64,000 nt of DNA from Gammaproteobacteria bacterium (GCA_016209015.1 JACQWY010000032.1:62001-126000), one strand, 5' to 3'. Shown: positions 26,465-36,532, counted from the first letter of the stretch. Made by a program: numbers and translations. The notes: generated by a model not told the origin, from the sequence alone.

Positions 26465-28117
26465 ATGAAATACACGACCGGCTTGATCACCGCACTGCTG
26501 CTGGCGCTCGCCGCGGCGCCGGCGGGCGCCATGAACCTGGGCGAGTTGAGCGTCACGTCACACCTCGGTGAGCCGTTCGCCGCCGAAGTCGAAGTACTCG
26601 CGAGCATCGCCGAAGCGGAGCAGCCGATCACGGCTGCGGTCGTGCGCGATCTGTTCGCGCACGACGGCGTCGACGCGAGCAACTTCGAGGCCCGCGTGAT
26701 ACGCGAGGGCGGCAGGATCTATGTTCGTGTCGCGAGCACCTCCGCCATCGACGTCGCGAGCTTCTCGCTGCGCTTGCAGGTGTCACACGACGGTTACGCC
26801 CTGACCTCGCGTTTCGGCGTCGCGCTTGCGCCTCTTGCTCCACCGCCCGTGCCGAAGGCGCGCCCCGTGAAGCGCAGCAAGCGCGCGAGCGTCGCACCGG
26901 TAGCTCGGCCTGCCGCGATCAGGAGCGGAGAATACGGTCCGGTGCGCTCCGGTGAGACCCTGTGGTCGATCGCGAAGCGCGCTGGCGCGTCGAACATGCA
27001 GGCCTTCATGGACGAGGTCTTCGCCGCCAATCCCGAGGCCTTCGCGGGCGGCGATCGCAATCGCCTGAAGCTCGGCGCGACGCTGCGTCTGCCCGGTGCG
27101 GCGACGGCACGCCCGGCCGCCGCACCCGAGGCACCTGCCCCTGTCGCGAGCACCGCGGCGCCCGTGTCCGAGCCGCCGGCACAAGCTGTCGAAACGCCTC
27201 CGGCAGCCGTCGATGCAGCGCCCGTGGATCCCGAGTTCACCGCCATGATCTCCGCGTTCGACGCGAAGCTCGCGGCGATCCGCGCGAAGTATGGCGACGA
27301 CGCTGCGGCGGCGAACGCCGAGCCTGCATCGACCGCAACCGAGAACACGATCCCGGTCGCGCCACCGACCGCTGCGGCAAGCGCAGCGCCTGCGGCGAAG
27401 CCCGCACCGGCGCAGGCCGCCGCACCGGTTGCGGCCGCCACTCCGCAGCCCCAGGTCGCGACGCCTCCGGCCGAGCCCGCGACCCCGTGGTGGCAGAGCC
27501 TGCCGATCGTCGAGTTCGCGCTCGGTGCGTTGATCCTCGGTGTGCTGGCGGGAGCGTTCCGCGTGGCGCGACAGGCCGTGAACTCGAAGCAACGTGAGCA
27601 GGCGCAGCGCCTGCATACGACGCAGGAAGCGGACCGCAAGGCAGACGTCGCGCGCAAGGCGGAGAATCGCGTGAAGCTCGAGAGCGAAGTGCGGAACATG
27701 ATCGAGAAGAAGACCGAGTCGCCGGTCGCCGACATGACCACACCGCCCGGCGGTGAGCCGGACACGCAGCCGCTCGACGAACCGATCACCCAGCGCATCG
27801 GAGGCCAGGATCGCCTGCTCGCGATCGACGCGAACATCGCGCACGGCCGCTACGTCGATGCCGAGCGCCTGCTCCATCAGGTGATCGGCGAGAGCCCGCG
27901 CAACGTCTCCGCGAAGCTGCGTCTCGCCGAGGTCTACTACATCACGGAGCAGGTGAGCGGATTCGTCGACATCGCGCGCGATCTGCTCGACCATCATCGT
28001 GCGGACATTTCGAACGACGATTGGCAGCGCGTCATGCGCATGGGCAAGATCATCGCTCCCGATTCCGCGCCGTTCAGCGGCGTGCGCGCGATCCTGACCG
28101 CTCCGCGCGGCAACTGA
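26465..28117 (+). CDS. fimV: FimV/HubP-family polar landmark protein
   Basis: The 550-residue protein has: a signal peptide (1-22, ending APAGA); the FimV N-terminal domain starting MNLGELSVTSHLGEPF (~23-125); a periplasmic LysM domain (~155-215, GETLWSIAKR); a long Pro/Ala-rich linker; one membrane segment (~350-367, ALGALILGVLAGAF); and a C-terminal TPR-like FimV domain (~440-550, IDANIAHGRYVDAERLLHQV). FimV links peptidoglycan binding to polar assembly of type IV pili, type II secretion and cAMP control in Pseudomonas. This copy is shorter than Pseudomonas FimV (~919), mainly in the cytoplasmic acidic region. Confidence 0.85.
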   Translation: MKYTTGLITALLLALAAAPAGAMNLGELSVTSHLGEPFAAEVEVLASIAEAEQPITAAVVRDLFAHDGVDASNFEARVIREGGRIYVRVASTSAIDVASFSLRLQVSHDGYALTSRFGVALAPLAPPPVPKARPVKRSKRASVAPVARPAAIRSGEYGPVRSGETLWSIAKRAGASNMQAFMDEVFAANPEAFAGGDRNRLKLGATLRLPGAATARPAAAPEAPAPVASTAAPVSEPPAQAVETPPAAVDAAPVDPEFTAMISAFDAKLAAIRAKYGDDAAAANAEPASTATENTIPVAPPTAAASAAPAAKPAPAQAAAPVAAATPQPQVATPPAEPATPWWQSLPIVEFALGALILGVLAGAFRVARQAVNSKQREQAQRLHTTQEADRKADVARKAENRVKLESEVRNMIEKKTESPVADMTTPPGGEPDTQPLDEPITQRIGGQDRLLAIDANIAHGRYVDAERLLHQVIGESPRNVSAKLRLAEVYYITEQVSGFVDIARDLLDHHRADISNDDWQRVMRMGKIIAPDSAPFSGVRAILTAPRGN

Positions 28118-28129
28118 CACCTTCGTTTG

Positions 28130-28151
28130 CCCGGCGCCGCACGGCGCCGGG
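28130..28151. terminator. Hairpin between fimV and a convergent methyltransferase gene
   Basis: CCCGGCGCCG and CGGCGCCGGG form a 10-bp perfect stem with a 2-base centre, between convergent stop codons. There is no clear T tract. Confidence 0.5.
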
Positions 28152-28155
28152 ACCC

Positions 28156-28776
28156 TCACAGATCCTTCGCTGCGCAGCCTTCGCAGAGATGGCCGAGGAT
28201 GCGCGGCAGCTCCGCGCAGTCGTAAGCCTCCACGCGCTGCAAGCGCAATCCGGCGTTCGTGATGAGCTCGGCGATGCGCCGATCGACGCTGTAACCGCCG
28301 CCGAAGCGTTGCAGGAACGGAGTAACTCGCGTCTGCCAGCGCGCAAGCTTTTCGTCGGCACTCAAGGCACTCTCGGCGAACAGCAGACGCCCGCCGGGCT
28401 TCAGGACGCGAAAGACTTCCGCGAGCACCGCATCCGGATCCGCGACCGCGCACAGCGTGAACGTCGAGACGACGGTATCGAACGTACGATCGCGCATCGG
28501 CAGCGACTCGATGGACCCCTCGCGGGTATCGATCGGAAACTCGAGCCCGCGAATGCGGCGCCGCGCGCGCAGATTCATCGCGCGATTCGCTTCCACCGTC
28601 GTGAGGGACACGATGCTGCGGGGGTAGTAGACAAGGTTGCTGCCGATGCCGGAGCCTATCTCGAGCACATGCCCCGTCGCGCCGTCCGCGACGCGTTGAC
28701 GAATGGATTCGATGCCGGCGACGCGTTCGCTGAACGAGAGGACCCGCGTCAGGATGCGCTCCTGATAGAGAGTCAT
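28156..28776 (-). CDS. Class I SAM-dependent methyltransferase (METTL7/UbiE-like)
   Basis: The 206-residue protein has motif I VLEIGSGIGSNL at ~37-48, post-I residue TVEAN, motif II FDTVVSTFTLCAV and motif III LKPGGRLLFAESA, the UbiE-like class. The start MTLYQERILTRVLSFSERV resembles METTL7-type thiol methyltransferases, but the substrate is not provable. An ATG at 28869 would add 31 weakly conserved residues; neither start has a strong ribosome site. It lies between two convergent or tandem genes without an obvious partner. Confidence 0.78.
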   Translation of the reverse strand: MTLYQERILTRVLSFSERVAGIESIRQRVADGATGHVLEIGSGIGSNLVYYPRSIVSLTTVEANRAMNLRARRRIRGLEFPIDTREGSIESLPMRDRTFDTVVSTFTLCAVADPDAVLAEVFRVLKPGGRLLFAESALSADEKLARWQTRVTPFLQRFGGGYSVDRRIAELITNAGLRLQRVEAYDCAELPRILGHLCEGCAAKDL

Positions 28777-28878
28777 CGCGCGCGATACCCGCGGTTCGGC
28801 GCTGCCATGGCGACGGGCGAACGATGACGCGACGGGGATGAATTCATTCGATGCATGCGAGTGACGCACTACGGGCCG

Positions 28879-30096
28879 TCAGGATCGGGCGCCGGGCCTG
28901 CCGCTCGTCGCGGGCTGCGGCCGCGCAGGCGCGCCTTCGGGTGCCGTGCCGCCGCCAGGCGTCGCGGCAGGCGGCGGGGTCTGGATGCCGGCTTCGCGAT
29001 AGATCCCTTTCAGGCGCTCACGCGCGCCGGCATGCCCTGCGGCGGCGGCCGCGCGATAGAGCGTGATCGCCGTCGCTTCGTCGGCACTCACACCCTGGCC
29101 GCGAAAATATTTTTCGGCGAGGCGGAACTCCGCTTCCGGCTGGCCGCTCCCGGCCGCCCGCTGCAGCCATTGCAGTGAACGGGATTCGTCGTATTCCGGC
29201 TTGCGCTTGTCCGCGAGACGCTCCGCCATCATGAGCTGCGCTTCACCGTTGCCGGCAGCGGCGAGCGCGCCGAGTTGCATTACCGCCTCGGGCGCATCGC
29301 CGCGTGCGAGCTGCGCCTTCACGGCATCGAGCGACGGCGGAGCGGCGGGTGCCGTTGCATCTTCCTCGGAGACATCGATGCCGAACGCTGCGCCTTCTTC
29401 CTGTGATTCGGCGATGACGCCCGCCGCATCGTCGCCGGCGGCACCCCCGGCGACCTTGCTCAGATCGATACGAATGCCGTGGCTGCGCGCGAGTTGGATG
29501 GCTTTGAGCTCATCGTCGGTGTACGTCGGCCGGGCAGTCGCGGTCGCGGCTTCCGTTGCGGCCGGCGGTGCGCTCGCCTCGGGCACGGGCGGATTCGCGG
29601 CGGCGGCTTCGGGCGCGGCAGGATTCGCGCCCGGCGGATCGATTCCGGCGGCGCGGTAGAGCTGTTCCATGTTCTTCTGCGCGAGCGCATGACCTTGCGC
29701 GGCGGCCTGGCGGTAATAGGTGAGCGCCCAGCCGTCGTCCTGCTTCACGCCTTCACCCATCAGATAGAGATTGCCGAGGTTGTAGAGCGCGTCGGCATTG
29801 CCGCGCTGGGCGGCGGCCGTGTAGAGCGCGAGCGCTTTGGCCGGATCTCGGGCTACGCCCTCGCCCTTCTGGTACATGGCGCCGAGTCGCACCTGCGCCT
29901 GCGTGTCGCCATTCTCTACGAGTCCCTGCAGCGCGCTCACCGCGGCGGGATAGTTGTGTCGCGCGAGCTCGCGCTCGGCCTGCTCCAGCGTCGCAGCGGC
30001 TGCCGGCAGGGCGGCGATGCCCAGCCCCATCAGCGCGGCAGCGAGTCTCGTCAGAGGGTCTGGGGCGGAGCGAAACGCGGGGCGCCGCGGAAGCAT
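28879..30096 (-). CDS. Sel1-repeat exported protein with two repeat blocks
   Basis: The 405-residue protein has a signal peptide (~1-35, ending LPAAAA) and a first block of about three Sel1 repeats (~40-150, QAQVRLGAMYQKGEGVARDPAKALALYTAAA). A low-complexity Ala/Pro linker follows (~155-190), then a second repeat block (~265-375, AEFRLAEKYFRGQGVSADEATAITLYRAAAA) and a Pro/Gly-rich tail. The solenoids are likely periplasmic protein-binding platforms. It resembles the Sel1 protein at 13431 but is longer and bipartite. Confidence 0.82.
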   Translation of the reverse strand: MLPRRPAFRSAPDPLTRLAAALMGLGIAALPAAAATLEQAERELARHNYPAAVSALQGLVENGDTQAQVRLGAMYQKGEGVARDPAKALALYTAAAQRGNADALYNLGNLYLMGEGVKQDDGWALTYYRQAAAQGHALAQKNMEQLYRAAGIDPPGANPAAPEAAAANPPVPEASAPPAATEAATATARPTYTDDELKAIQLARSHGIRIDLSKVAGGAAGDDAAGVIAESQEEGAAFGIDVSEEDATAPAAPPSLDAVKAQLARGDAPEAVMQLGALAAAGNGEAQLMMAERLADKRKPEYDESRSLQWLQRAAGSGQPEAEFRLAEKYFRGQGVSADEATAITLYRAAAAAGHAGARERLKGIYREAGIQTPPPAATPGGGTAPEGAPARPQPATSGRPGARS

Positions 30097-30241
30097 ACGT
30101 CAGGGATCTGGGCCGATGGTGAAGTGGTTGCGAAGTATACGGGTTTCGCTCCCCGCAGTTCCATCCCGACGCCCGCACTGACATCGCCACGTCATACGAG
30201 CCGAGGACCATCCGCACGAATACCACTGCGGAGCACTGCCC

Positions 30242-30463
30242 ATGAACGTTGCAATCGAGGAGAGGTTGGTGATTCCGGAACTGCCGGGGATGCACCGGGG
30301 CTGGCGGGATCTGGTGGAGCAGATCGATTTGCTGGAGGAGTTGATCGCGGACGTGAGGAATGCCGGCGACGCGAGCGGTGAATACATCCTGCCGGAGCTG
30401 CAGCGCATGCTCACCGGACGTCGCCGGACGCTGCGCGAGCATCTCGACGCGGGCGCGCGCTGA
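30242..30463 (+). CDS. Small helical hypothetical protein
   Basis: The 73-residue protein begins MNVAIEERLVIPELP and has two predicted helices (WRDLVEQIDLLEELIADVRNA and ILPELQRMLTGRRRTLREHLDAGA). It ends 15 bases before the convergent crp stop. No family recognised. It may be a small regulator or a spurious frame; codon use and a start after a short upstream gap favour a real gene. Confidence 0.5.
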   Translation: MNVAIEERLVIPELPGMHRGWRDLVEQIDLLEELIADVRNAGDASGEYILPELQRMLTGRRRTLREHLDAGAR

Positions 30464-30478
30464 GCGCGGACCGCTCCT

Positions 30479-31141
30479 TCAGGCCGTCGCGAAGCGCTTC
30501 AGCGGCCGCGGCCGCACGCCGAGCAGCACGATGTTCTTGCCGGCCACATCGACCTGCTTGTGATTCTCCATTTCCTTGAGCACTTTCCCGACCATCTCGC
30601 GCGAGCAGCCGACGAGGCGCGCGAGCTCCTGACGCGTGACGCGCACCTGCATGCCTGCGGGATGGGTCATGGCATCGGGTTGATCGCACAGGTCGAGCAG
30701 CGTGCGGGCGACGCGGCCGTATACGTCCATGAACGCGAGATCGCCGAGCTTGCGGTTCGTATTGCGCAGCCGCCGTGCGAGCTGCGAGGTCATGGCCGAG
30801 ATGAGCATCGGATAGAGCTCGGTCAGACCCTTGAGCTTCGAGTAGCTGATCTGCGCGACTTCGCATTCCTGCCGGGCCCGCACGAGCGCAGAGCGGCTCG
30901 CATCCTCGCTGAACAGCCCGATCTCCCCGAAGAACTCGCCGGCATTCAGGTACGAGAGGACGATTTCGTGACCCTTGTCGTCCTCGAGCAGCACCGTCAC
31001 CGAGCCGCTCACGATGTAGTAGAGCTCGCCGGCCGGGTCGCCCTGCCGGATGATCGCCGCCTTCGAGGGAAAGCGCCGTCTATGGCAGTGCGCGAGAAAC
31101 GATTGGATGAACTGAGGCAGGCTCGTCGTTGGTAGGCCCAT
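30479..31141 (-). CDS. crp: CRP/Vfr-type cAMP-responsive transcription regulator
   Basis: The 220-residue protein matches CRP/Vfr. The effector domain has the cassette GEFFGEIGLF and SRSALVRA, keeping the cAMP-contacting Glu and Arg. The C-helix reads RRLRNTNRKLG, so the position of E. coli Ser128 is Asn. The DNA-binding domain has LVGCSREMVGKVLKEME; the residues equivalent to Arg180 and Glu181 are present and Arg185 is Lys. This predicts TGTGA-like half-sites, two of which are seen in the window (10413, 17532). It could alternatively be a Clp-like variant with other ligand preference. Confidence 0.92.
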   Translation of the reverse strand: MGLPTTSLPQFIQSFLAHCHRRRFPSKAAIIRQGDPAGELYYIVSGSVTVLLEDDKGHEIVLSYLNAGEFFGEIGLFSEDASRSALVRARQECEVAQISYSKLKGLTELYPMLISAMTSQLARRLRNTNRKLGDLAFMDVYGRVARTLLDLCDQPDAMTHPAGMQVRVTRQELARLVGCSREMVGKVLKEMENHKQVDVAGKNIVLLGVRPRPLKRFATA

Positions 31142-31299
31142 AACTCACTCGCTCGCTGTTTGTTAGATCTCGCCTGCCGTCTTCCCGACGGCTCCCCCTG
31201 GATGTGCTGCCGAGTCCGTGAACCCGACGGCGCAATTGTGGCACGGCTGCGCGCCGACGTGAGAGTTTTCTGCAAACTCGCGCCGCGAGCGCGCGCCGA

Positions 31300-31899
31300 T
31301 CACTGCGCGGGCGCCGGGCTCGCGACAGCGGCTTCCCAGCGACGGGCCGCGAAGTCGTAGCGCAGCGTGACGGTCCGGCCTGCGGGCGATCCCGAATCGG
31401 CGACGGGCTCGGTCCGAAAGCGCCCGTAGAGCGCGCGTTCGGCGACGTAATAGCGCTCGGCCCGCGCACCCGGCGGCAGCAGCGCGGGATCGGCCGGCGC
31501 GAGCTTGAGCGGTTCGAAGCGCGTCTCGCGCCATGCGTAGACGTTCACGCGCGCGCCTTCGCCCGCGAGGCTGCTCGCCACCACGATCTCGAAATGCCCG
31601 TTCCCATCGAGATCGGTCTTCCAGCATTGCTCGAGAAACGCGGGCAGCGTGGCGGCGAGGCGGGCGACGAGCCGCTCGCCGTCGGACACCGTGATCTGCA
31701 GTTCGGACCCCGCGCCATCCGCGGCGGCCTCCGAAGTCACGGAGATGGCGAGTTTCTCGTCGGTGAACGCGCAGCGCGGCGCTTGCTGGGCGAACGCGGC
31801 GCCGGGCGCGAGCCACGGCATCGCGACGAAGCCGAGCACGCAGTGGATGAGGGAGCGGGTGGCGCGCGCGGCGGACGTCCCCTTGCCTTGACTTTGCAA
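31300..31899 (-). CDS. Exported hypothetical protein with FG-GAP-like hint
   Basis: The ~199-residue protein has a signal peptide (~RSLIHCVLGFVAMPWLAPGAAFA). The mature part contains CWKTDLDGNGHFEIVVAS, a DxDGNGxxE calcium-binding-like loop common in FG-GAP and related beta proteins, and a beta-rich tail. The start shown is TTG 31899, which overlaps the groES promoter region; a downstream GTG would lose the basic signal-peptide residues. The true start is uncertain. Function unknown. Confidence 0.6.
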   Translation of the reverse strand: MQSQGKGTSAARATRSLIHCVLGFVAMPWLAPGAAFAQQAPRCAFTDEKLAISVTSEAAADGAGSELQITVSDGERLVARLAATLPAFLEQCWKTDLDGNGHFEIVVASSLAGEGARVNVYAWRETRFEPLKLAPADPALLPPGARAERYYVAERALYGRFRTEPVADSGSPAGRTVTLRYDFAARRWEAAVASPAPAQ

Positions 31900-31917
31900 T
31901 CAGCGACCCTATATGAT
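31888..31917 (+). promoter_or_regulatory. Sigma-70 promoter of groESL
   Basis: TTGACT (31888-31893) and TATGAT (31912-31917) are 18 bases apart. The -10 directly abuts the CIRCE operator, so HrcA would block the transcription start. The groES ATG is at 32008. Confidence 0.8.
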
Positions 31918-31944
31918 TTAGCACTACTCTCACGAGAGTGCTAA
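31918..31944. promoter_or_regulatory. CIRCE operator (HrcA binding site)
   Basis: TTAGCACTA-N9-GAGTGCTAA differs from the canonical CIRCE TTAGCACTC-N9-GAGTGCTAA at one base of the left arm. It overlaps the groESL start region and predicts HrcA repression relieved by heat. Confidence 0.95.
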
Positions 31945-32007
31945 CAACACAAGAAAATTAACTTTCAGAACATGAAGTTAATCGACATTTCTAGGAGATA
32001 GACTACT

Positions 32008-32295
32008 ATGAACATCCGCCCGCTTCATGACCGTGTAATCGTCAAGCGCCTGGAGGATGCCAAGACCTCTCCAGGTGGCATCGTAATCCCCGATTCGGCG
32101 GCCGAGAAGCCGATCAAAGGCGAAGTCGTCGCCGTCGGCAACGGCAAAGTGCTCGACAACGGTCAGGTCCGTGCGCTCGACGTGAAGGTCGGCGACAAGA
32201 TCCTCTTCGGCAAGTATTCCGGCAACGAGGTGAAGGTCGACGGCGTGGACTATCTCGTCATGCGCGAAGACGACATCGTCGCGATCCTGTCGTAA
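32008..32295 (+). CDS. groES: Co-chaperonin GroES
   Basis: The 95-residue protein matches Gro[18 protein letters not shown], the mobile loop around [12 protein letters not shown] (~20-31) that contacts GroEL, and the end EDDIVAIL. It forms the heptameric lid of the chaperonin. An AGGAGA ribosome site precedes the ATG. It is the first gene of groESL, controlled by CIRCE. Confidence 0.98.
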   Translation: MNIRPLHDRVIVKRLEDAKTSPGGIVIPDSAAEKPIKGEVVAVGNGKVLDNGQVRALDVKVGDKILFGKYSGNEVKVDGVDYLVMREDDIVAILS

Positions 32296-32335
32296 TCCGA
32301 ATCCCGCGAACCAAGAAACCTATTAGAGGAACTGA

Positions 32336-33988
<1,653 letters not shown>

Positions 33989-34025
33989 ATCCTGCCCGCG
34001 CCGAGGAGTCCCCTCCGAAGCATGA

Positions 34026-34055
34026 AGCCCCGCCCCTGTGGCGGGGCTTTTTTTT
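34026..34055 (+). terminator. Rho-independent terminator of groESL
   Basis: AGCCCCGCC and GGCGGGGCT form a 9-bp stem with a 5-base loop, followed by a run of eight T residues (34048-34055). Confidence 0.95.
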
Positions 34056-34057
34056 GG

Positions 34058-34333
34058 CTCTTCTCCGAGCCGTGGGACCGTTCGTCGGTACACCGCGGCG
34101 CGTATTTCCCACGTGTCGCCCTCGCGCAGGCGAGGGCCCAGTCGTCCAGCCTCGGCGCCGAGGTCGAACCGCGGGGCCAGCGCAGAAGACGAGCGCGGTG
34201 CGGAACGGAGCGCTCGAAAGTCCGAGGTTCACTGCACGTGCCGTGGGTCACCGACTGGGCCCTCGCCTACGCGAGGGCGACCAATATTAGCAGGGGCGGA
34301 ATGCGTCGACTGACACCGCAGTCTGGAGAGGAA
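34058..34333. repeat. 276-bp palindrome-ended intergenic element, copy A
   Basis: Copy A is bounded by CTCTTCTCC (34058) and GGAGAGGAA (34325-34333). Inside, GTCGCCCTCGCGCAGGCGAG (34115) and its inverse (ending 34282) flank a ~110-base core. The core of copy A read in reverse matches copies B and C over its length (for example CAGTCGGTGACCC and TTCGAG segments), so it lies in the opposite orientation. It is located right after the groESL terminator. No gene is seen within it. Confidence 0.8.
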
Positions 34334-34653
34334 CCCCTTTCTTGGTTCTCGCGAGCTCTGACCCGTGGGTAACTCGCGGCGGCATCAGGCCTGATTCAGT
34401 GCATTGAGGAAGCGATCCGACGCGCCCAGCACACCGCCGATCGACCCGTCTCCCGCGTCGGCACATCCTTCAGCGACCAGAAATGCGCCGTTTTCAGCAG
34501 CCGTGCCCTCCGACTGCTGATTCGAATCCTCGAATTTCTCTCGTGTAGATTTTCGCCCTGGTACGCAACTTGCGTATTCGATCGTGAGCGGACGAATTGC
34601 CGCCCGCCGCGACAGGAGCGTGTATTCGAGACCGGAACGACCGAGGTGCATCC
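34334..34653. other. Non-coding stretch between repeat copy A and an unknown gene pair
   Basis: No supported gene is found. It includes a 31-base degenerate copy (34438-34468, inverted) of a repeat also found at 57027 and 61837, and an AT-richer part (34520-34560) that may hold the promoter for the downstream pair. Confidence 0.5.
34438..34468 (-). repeat. Degenerate copy of a 35-base intergenic repeat
   Basis: Read on the minus strand it shares GGATGTGCCGACGC and TCGATCG with copies at 57027 and 61837 (27 of 31 positions). Confidence 0.5.
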
Positions 34654-35280
34654 ATGAGCGCGACCACACTGCCACTGATCATGTCCGCCACCGTCCACGA
34701 CTATTTCCGCGATCAGCTCAGCACGAGCCTGCATCGCCAGAAGGTCGACGTGGACGAATCGACGCAGGCCTATCTCATCAATCTGCTCGGCGCATTCACG
34801 GATCCGCGACAGCTCTTCGTCGAAACGCCGGAGGGACTGGAGCTCCGCCCACTCGCGTTCCACTATGCCGATGCGGTGAACGCCCCGACGCTCGAACGCC
34901 GCAATCTCGCTTTGAAGAAGCTCGGCGACGTCGCGCTCTTCATTTCGGGGCTGTTCGCCGGCAGTCTCAATCGCAAGCTCGTCGACATCGACTATTACAT
35001 CGCGATGGGCGGCATGGCCTACCGCGACCTGCACGATTTACTGCAGATGCGCTTCGACGCGCCGGACTACGGCCCGCTGTTCGGCGAGCTCGCCGAGAAG
35101 TTCGCGCGGCTCGTCGACGTGCTCGCCGAAGTCAGCGACGCCTCGAACCTCGGTTCGCACCACGACGTCCTGCGGCTCTACGAAGTGTGGCTGCGCACCG
35201 GGAGCGAGCACGCGCGGCGCCGTCTGCACCGTCTCGGCATCGTGCCGTCGACGAACGTCACGAGCCGAACCCGGCACTGA
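34654..35280 (+). CDS. Conserved-looking hypothetical protein (pair, gene 1)
   Basis: The 208-residue protein begins MSATTLPLIM after a GAGG site. It is all-helical in appearance, with FRDQLSTSLHRQKV at ~15-28, YLINLLGAFTDPRQLF, a central hydrophobic LFISGLFAGSLNRKLVDIDYY (~93-113), and an Arg-rich end. No family recognised. It lies 12 bases before another unknown gene, so the pair is probably co-transcribed. It is soluble by lack of long membrane segments. Function unknown. Confidence 0.75.
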   Translation: MSATTLPLIMSATVHDYFRDQLSTSLHRQKVDVDESTQAYLINLLGAFTDPRQLFVETPEGLELRPLAFHYADAVNAPTLERRNLALKKLGDVALFISGLFAGSLNRKLVDIDYYIAMGGMAYRDLHDLLQMRFDAPDYGPLFGELAEKFARLVDVLAEVSDASNLGSHHDVLRLYEVWLRTGSEHARRRLHRLGIVPSTNVTSRTRH

Positions 35281-35292
35281 GCCGGCGCCGCC

Positions 35293-35940
35293 ATGCTGCT
35301 CAGCCGGCTCCAGCACGAGCTCGCCGCGGTCTACGAGGCACCGGTGTCGTACGACGTGTACGATTTTCTCATCACCGATGCGCGGCTCGCGGACGCGCTC
35401 GCGCCCGCGGCCGCGGCCTCGAACCGTGAGCGTCTGCTCGTTCGGGACGATGCGGACGATTGTCGCCTGTCGCTGTACATCGACGACGAAATCCTGAACC
35501 ACCTCGACCGCGACGATCCGCTCGAATCCCTGCACGACGGCAATCTCGCGGCGTTCCTCGTCGCGCTCGAGGGCGTGAGCCATTTCCAGTACCTGAGCTG
35601 GAATGCGATGCGCGACCACACCGTCACGCCGTTCGAGCTCGAGCTGCAGGCCGAGGTCGACAAGTATGTCGCGGCGGCGAAGCTCATCGATCTGCAGCGC
35701 GGCGCGGGCGTGCCGCGCGAACTGCATGAGGTGTTGTTCGAGGCGGTGTCCTACCGGCCCGGGCTGAGCCGGGATCTCAGGGATCTGTACGCGGAGGCGA
35801 ACCGCTATGCGGCAATATTTTGCCGCGCGTTGCGCCTGCGTCATCCCTGTCACCACGGCGAGAGCGGGTATCTGAACGCGCTCCGGCGCTTCTATCGTCT
35901 GTCGCGCGACGGGAAGATGAGATGCATCCTGGCGGCGTGA
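35293..35940 (+). CDS. Conserved-looking hypothetical protein (pair, gene 2)
   Basis: The 215-residue protein starts MLLSRLQHELAAVYEAPVSY. It contains CRLSLYIDDEILNHLDRDDP, an ALEGVSHFQYLSWNAMRD segment (~92-109), ELQAEVDKYV, and a basic C-terminus with YLNALRRFYRLSRDGKMR. Patterns of His, Asp and Glu in FELELQAEVDKY could form a metal-binding helix, but I cannot name a family. It follows gene 1 by 12 bases and very likely works with it. Confidence 0.75.
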   Translation: MLLSRLQHELAAVYEAPVSYDVYDFLITDARLADALAPAAAASNRERLLVRDDADDCRLSLYIDDEILNHLDRDDPLESLHDGNLAAFLVALEGVSHFQYLSWNAMRDHTVTPFELELQAEVDKYVAAAKLIDLQRGAGVPRELHEVLFEAVSYRPGLSRDLRDLYAEANRYAAIFCRALRLRHPCHHGESGYLNALRRFYRLSRDGKMRCILAA

Positions 35941-35947
35941 GCGCGCC

Positions 35948-36286
35948 TCAGTCGCCGATCTTCTCGTGGAGGTGCGGCAGCGAGCCGGCGTCGCCCTTCT
36001 TCATGTAACGTGACTCGGCGCCCGAGCGGGTGACGTTCTCGTAGATGCCGTCGTCGCGGCGCACGAGCTTCGTGAAGCCCATCTCCTTGAGCTTCGCGTT
36101 GCCGGCGGGGAAGGCGAGCCCGGGCGCGGTGATGACCTTGCGCACCGGGGCGAGGAAGTCGGTGTCGCCCATCGGCACCTGGGCGGCGTAGCAGACCTCA
36201 CCCCAGGTCGTCAGCACGACGCTCACCGCATGACGGACCTCGACGGTCCGGCCGTTCTCTTCGCAGAAATAATCGTAGCAGGGCAT
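35948..36286 (-). CDS. FmdB/zinc-ribbon-like conserved small protein
   Basis: The 112-residue protein starts PCYDYFCEENGRTVEVRH, followed by LTTWGEVCYAAQ, APVRKVITAP and MGFTKLVRRDDGIYENVT. This is the pattern of a conserved FmdB-like family in proteobacteria. Only three cysteines (Cys3, Cys8, Cys32) remain, without the CxxC pairs of true zinc ribbons, so metal binding is uncertain. Function unknown. The nrtS-like gene lies 10 bases upstream on the same strand, so the two are probably co-transcribed. Confidence 0.7.
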   Translation of the reverse strand: MPCYDYFCEENGRTVEVRHAVSVVLTTWGEVCYAAQVPMGDTDFLAPVRKVITAPGLAFPAGNAKLKEMGFTKLVRRDDGIYENVTRSGAESRYMKKGDAGSLPHLHEKIGD

Positions 36287-36295
36287 GTCCGCTCC

Positions 36296-36532
36296 TCAGC
36301 CGCGGTCGCGCAGCGCGCTCACGCTCGAGTACGTCGCGACGGCGTAGGGTACGGCGTAGGTCAGCACGAGCTTCAGCCAGTCGCGCCCGCTCATGACGCC
36401 CGCGGCGAGCCGGTCGCCATAATTTATCAGCGCGATAAGGGTGCCGACCACGGCCGCGACCCTCAGCCCGCGCAGCACGACACCGCGCGCGAGCGCAGAG
36501 GCCATCCAGGATTCACGTTGGGGTTCGGACAT
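36296..36532 (-). CDS. nrtS: NrtS-like nitrate/nitrite transporter
   Basis: The 78-residue protein has two membrane segments: ~22-38 (VAAVVGTLIALINYGDRL) and ~48-66 (WLKLVLTYAVPYAVATYSSV). The NYGD and PYAVATYSSV motifs are typical of NrtS, a small family reported in nitrate/nitrite transport. The start at 36532 gives MSEPQRESW; a longer frame adds nothing conserved. No nitrate-reductase gene is near, so its role here is inferred from family only. Confidence 0.7.
   Translation of the reverse strand: MSEPQRESWMASALARGVVLRGLRVAAVVGTLIALINYGDRLAAGVMSGRDWLKLVLTYAVPYAVATYSSVSALRDRG

Noticed and set aside
34085..34340. Several short overlapping frames with SRRRGPS-like or WALACARAT-like peptides
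   Set aside because: The same peptides appear in all copies of the intergenic element because they are translated palindromes, not genes.
34510..34560. A tRNA-like T-loop (GATTCGAATCC) near 34525
   Set aside because: No acceptor stem, D-arm or anticodon arm can be paired on either strand around it.
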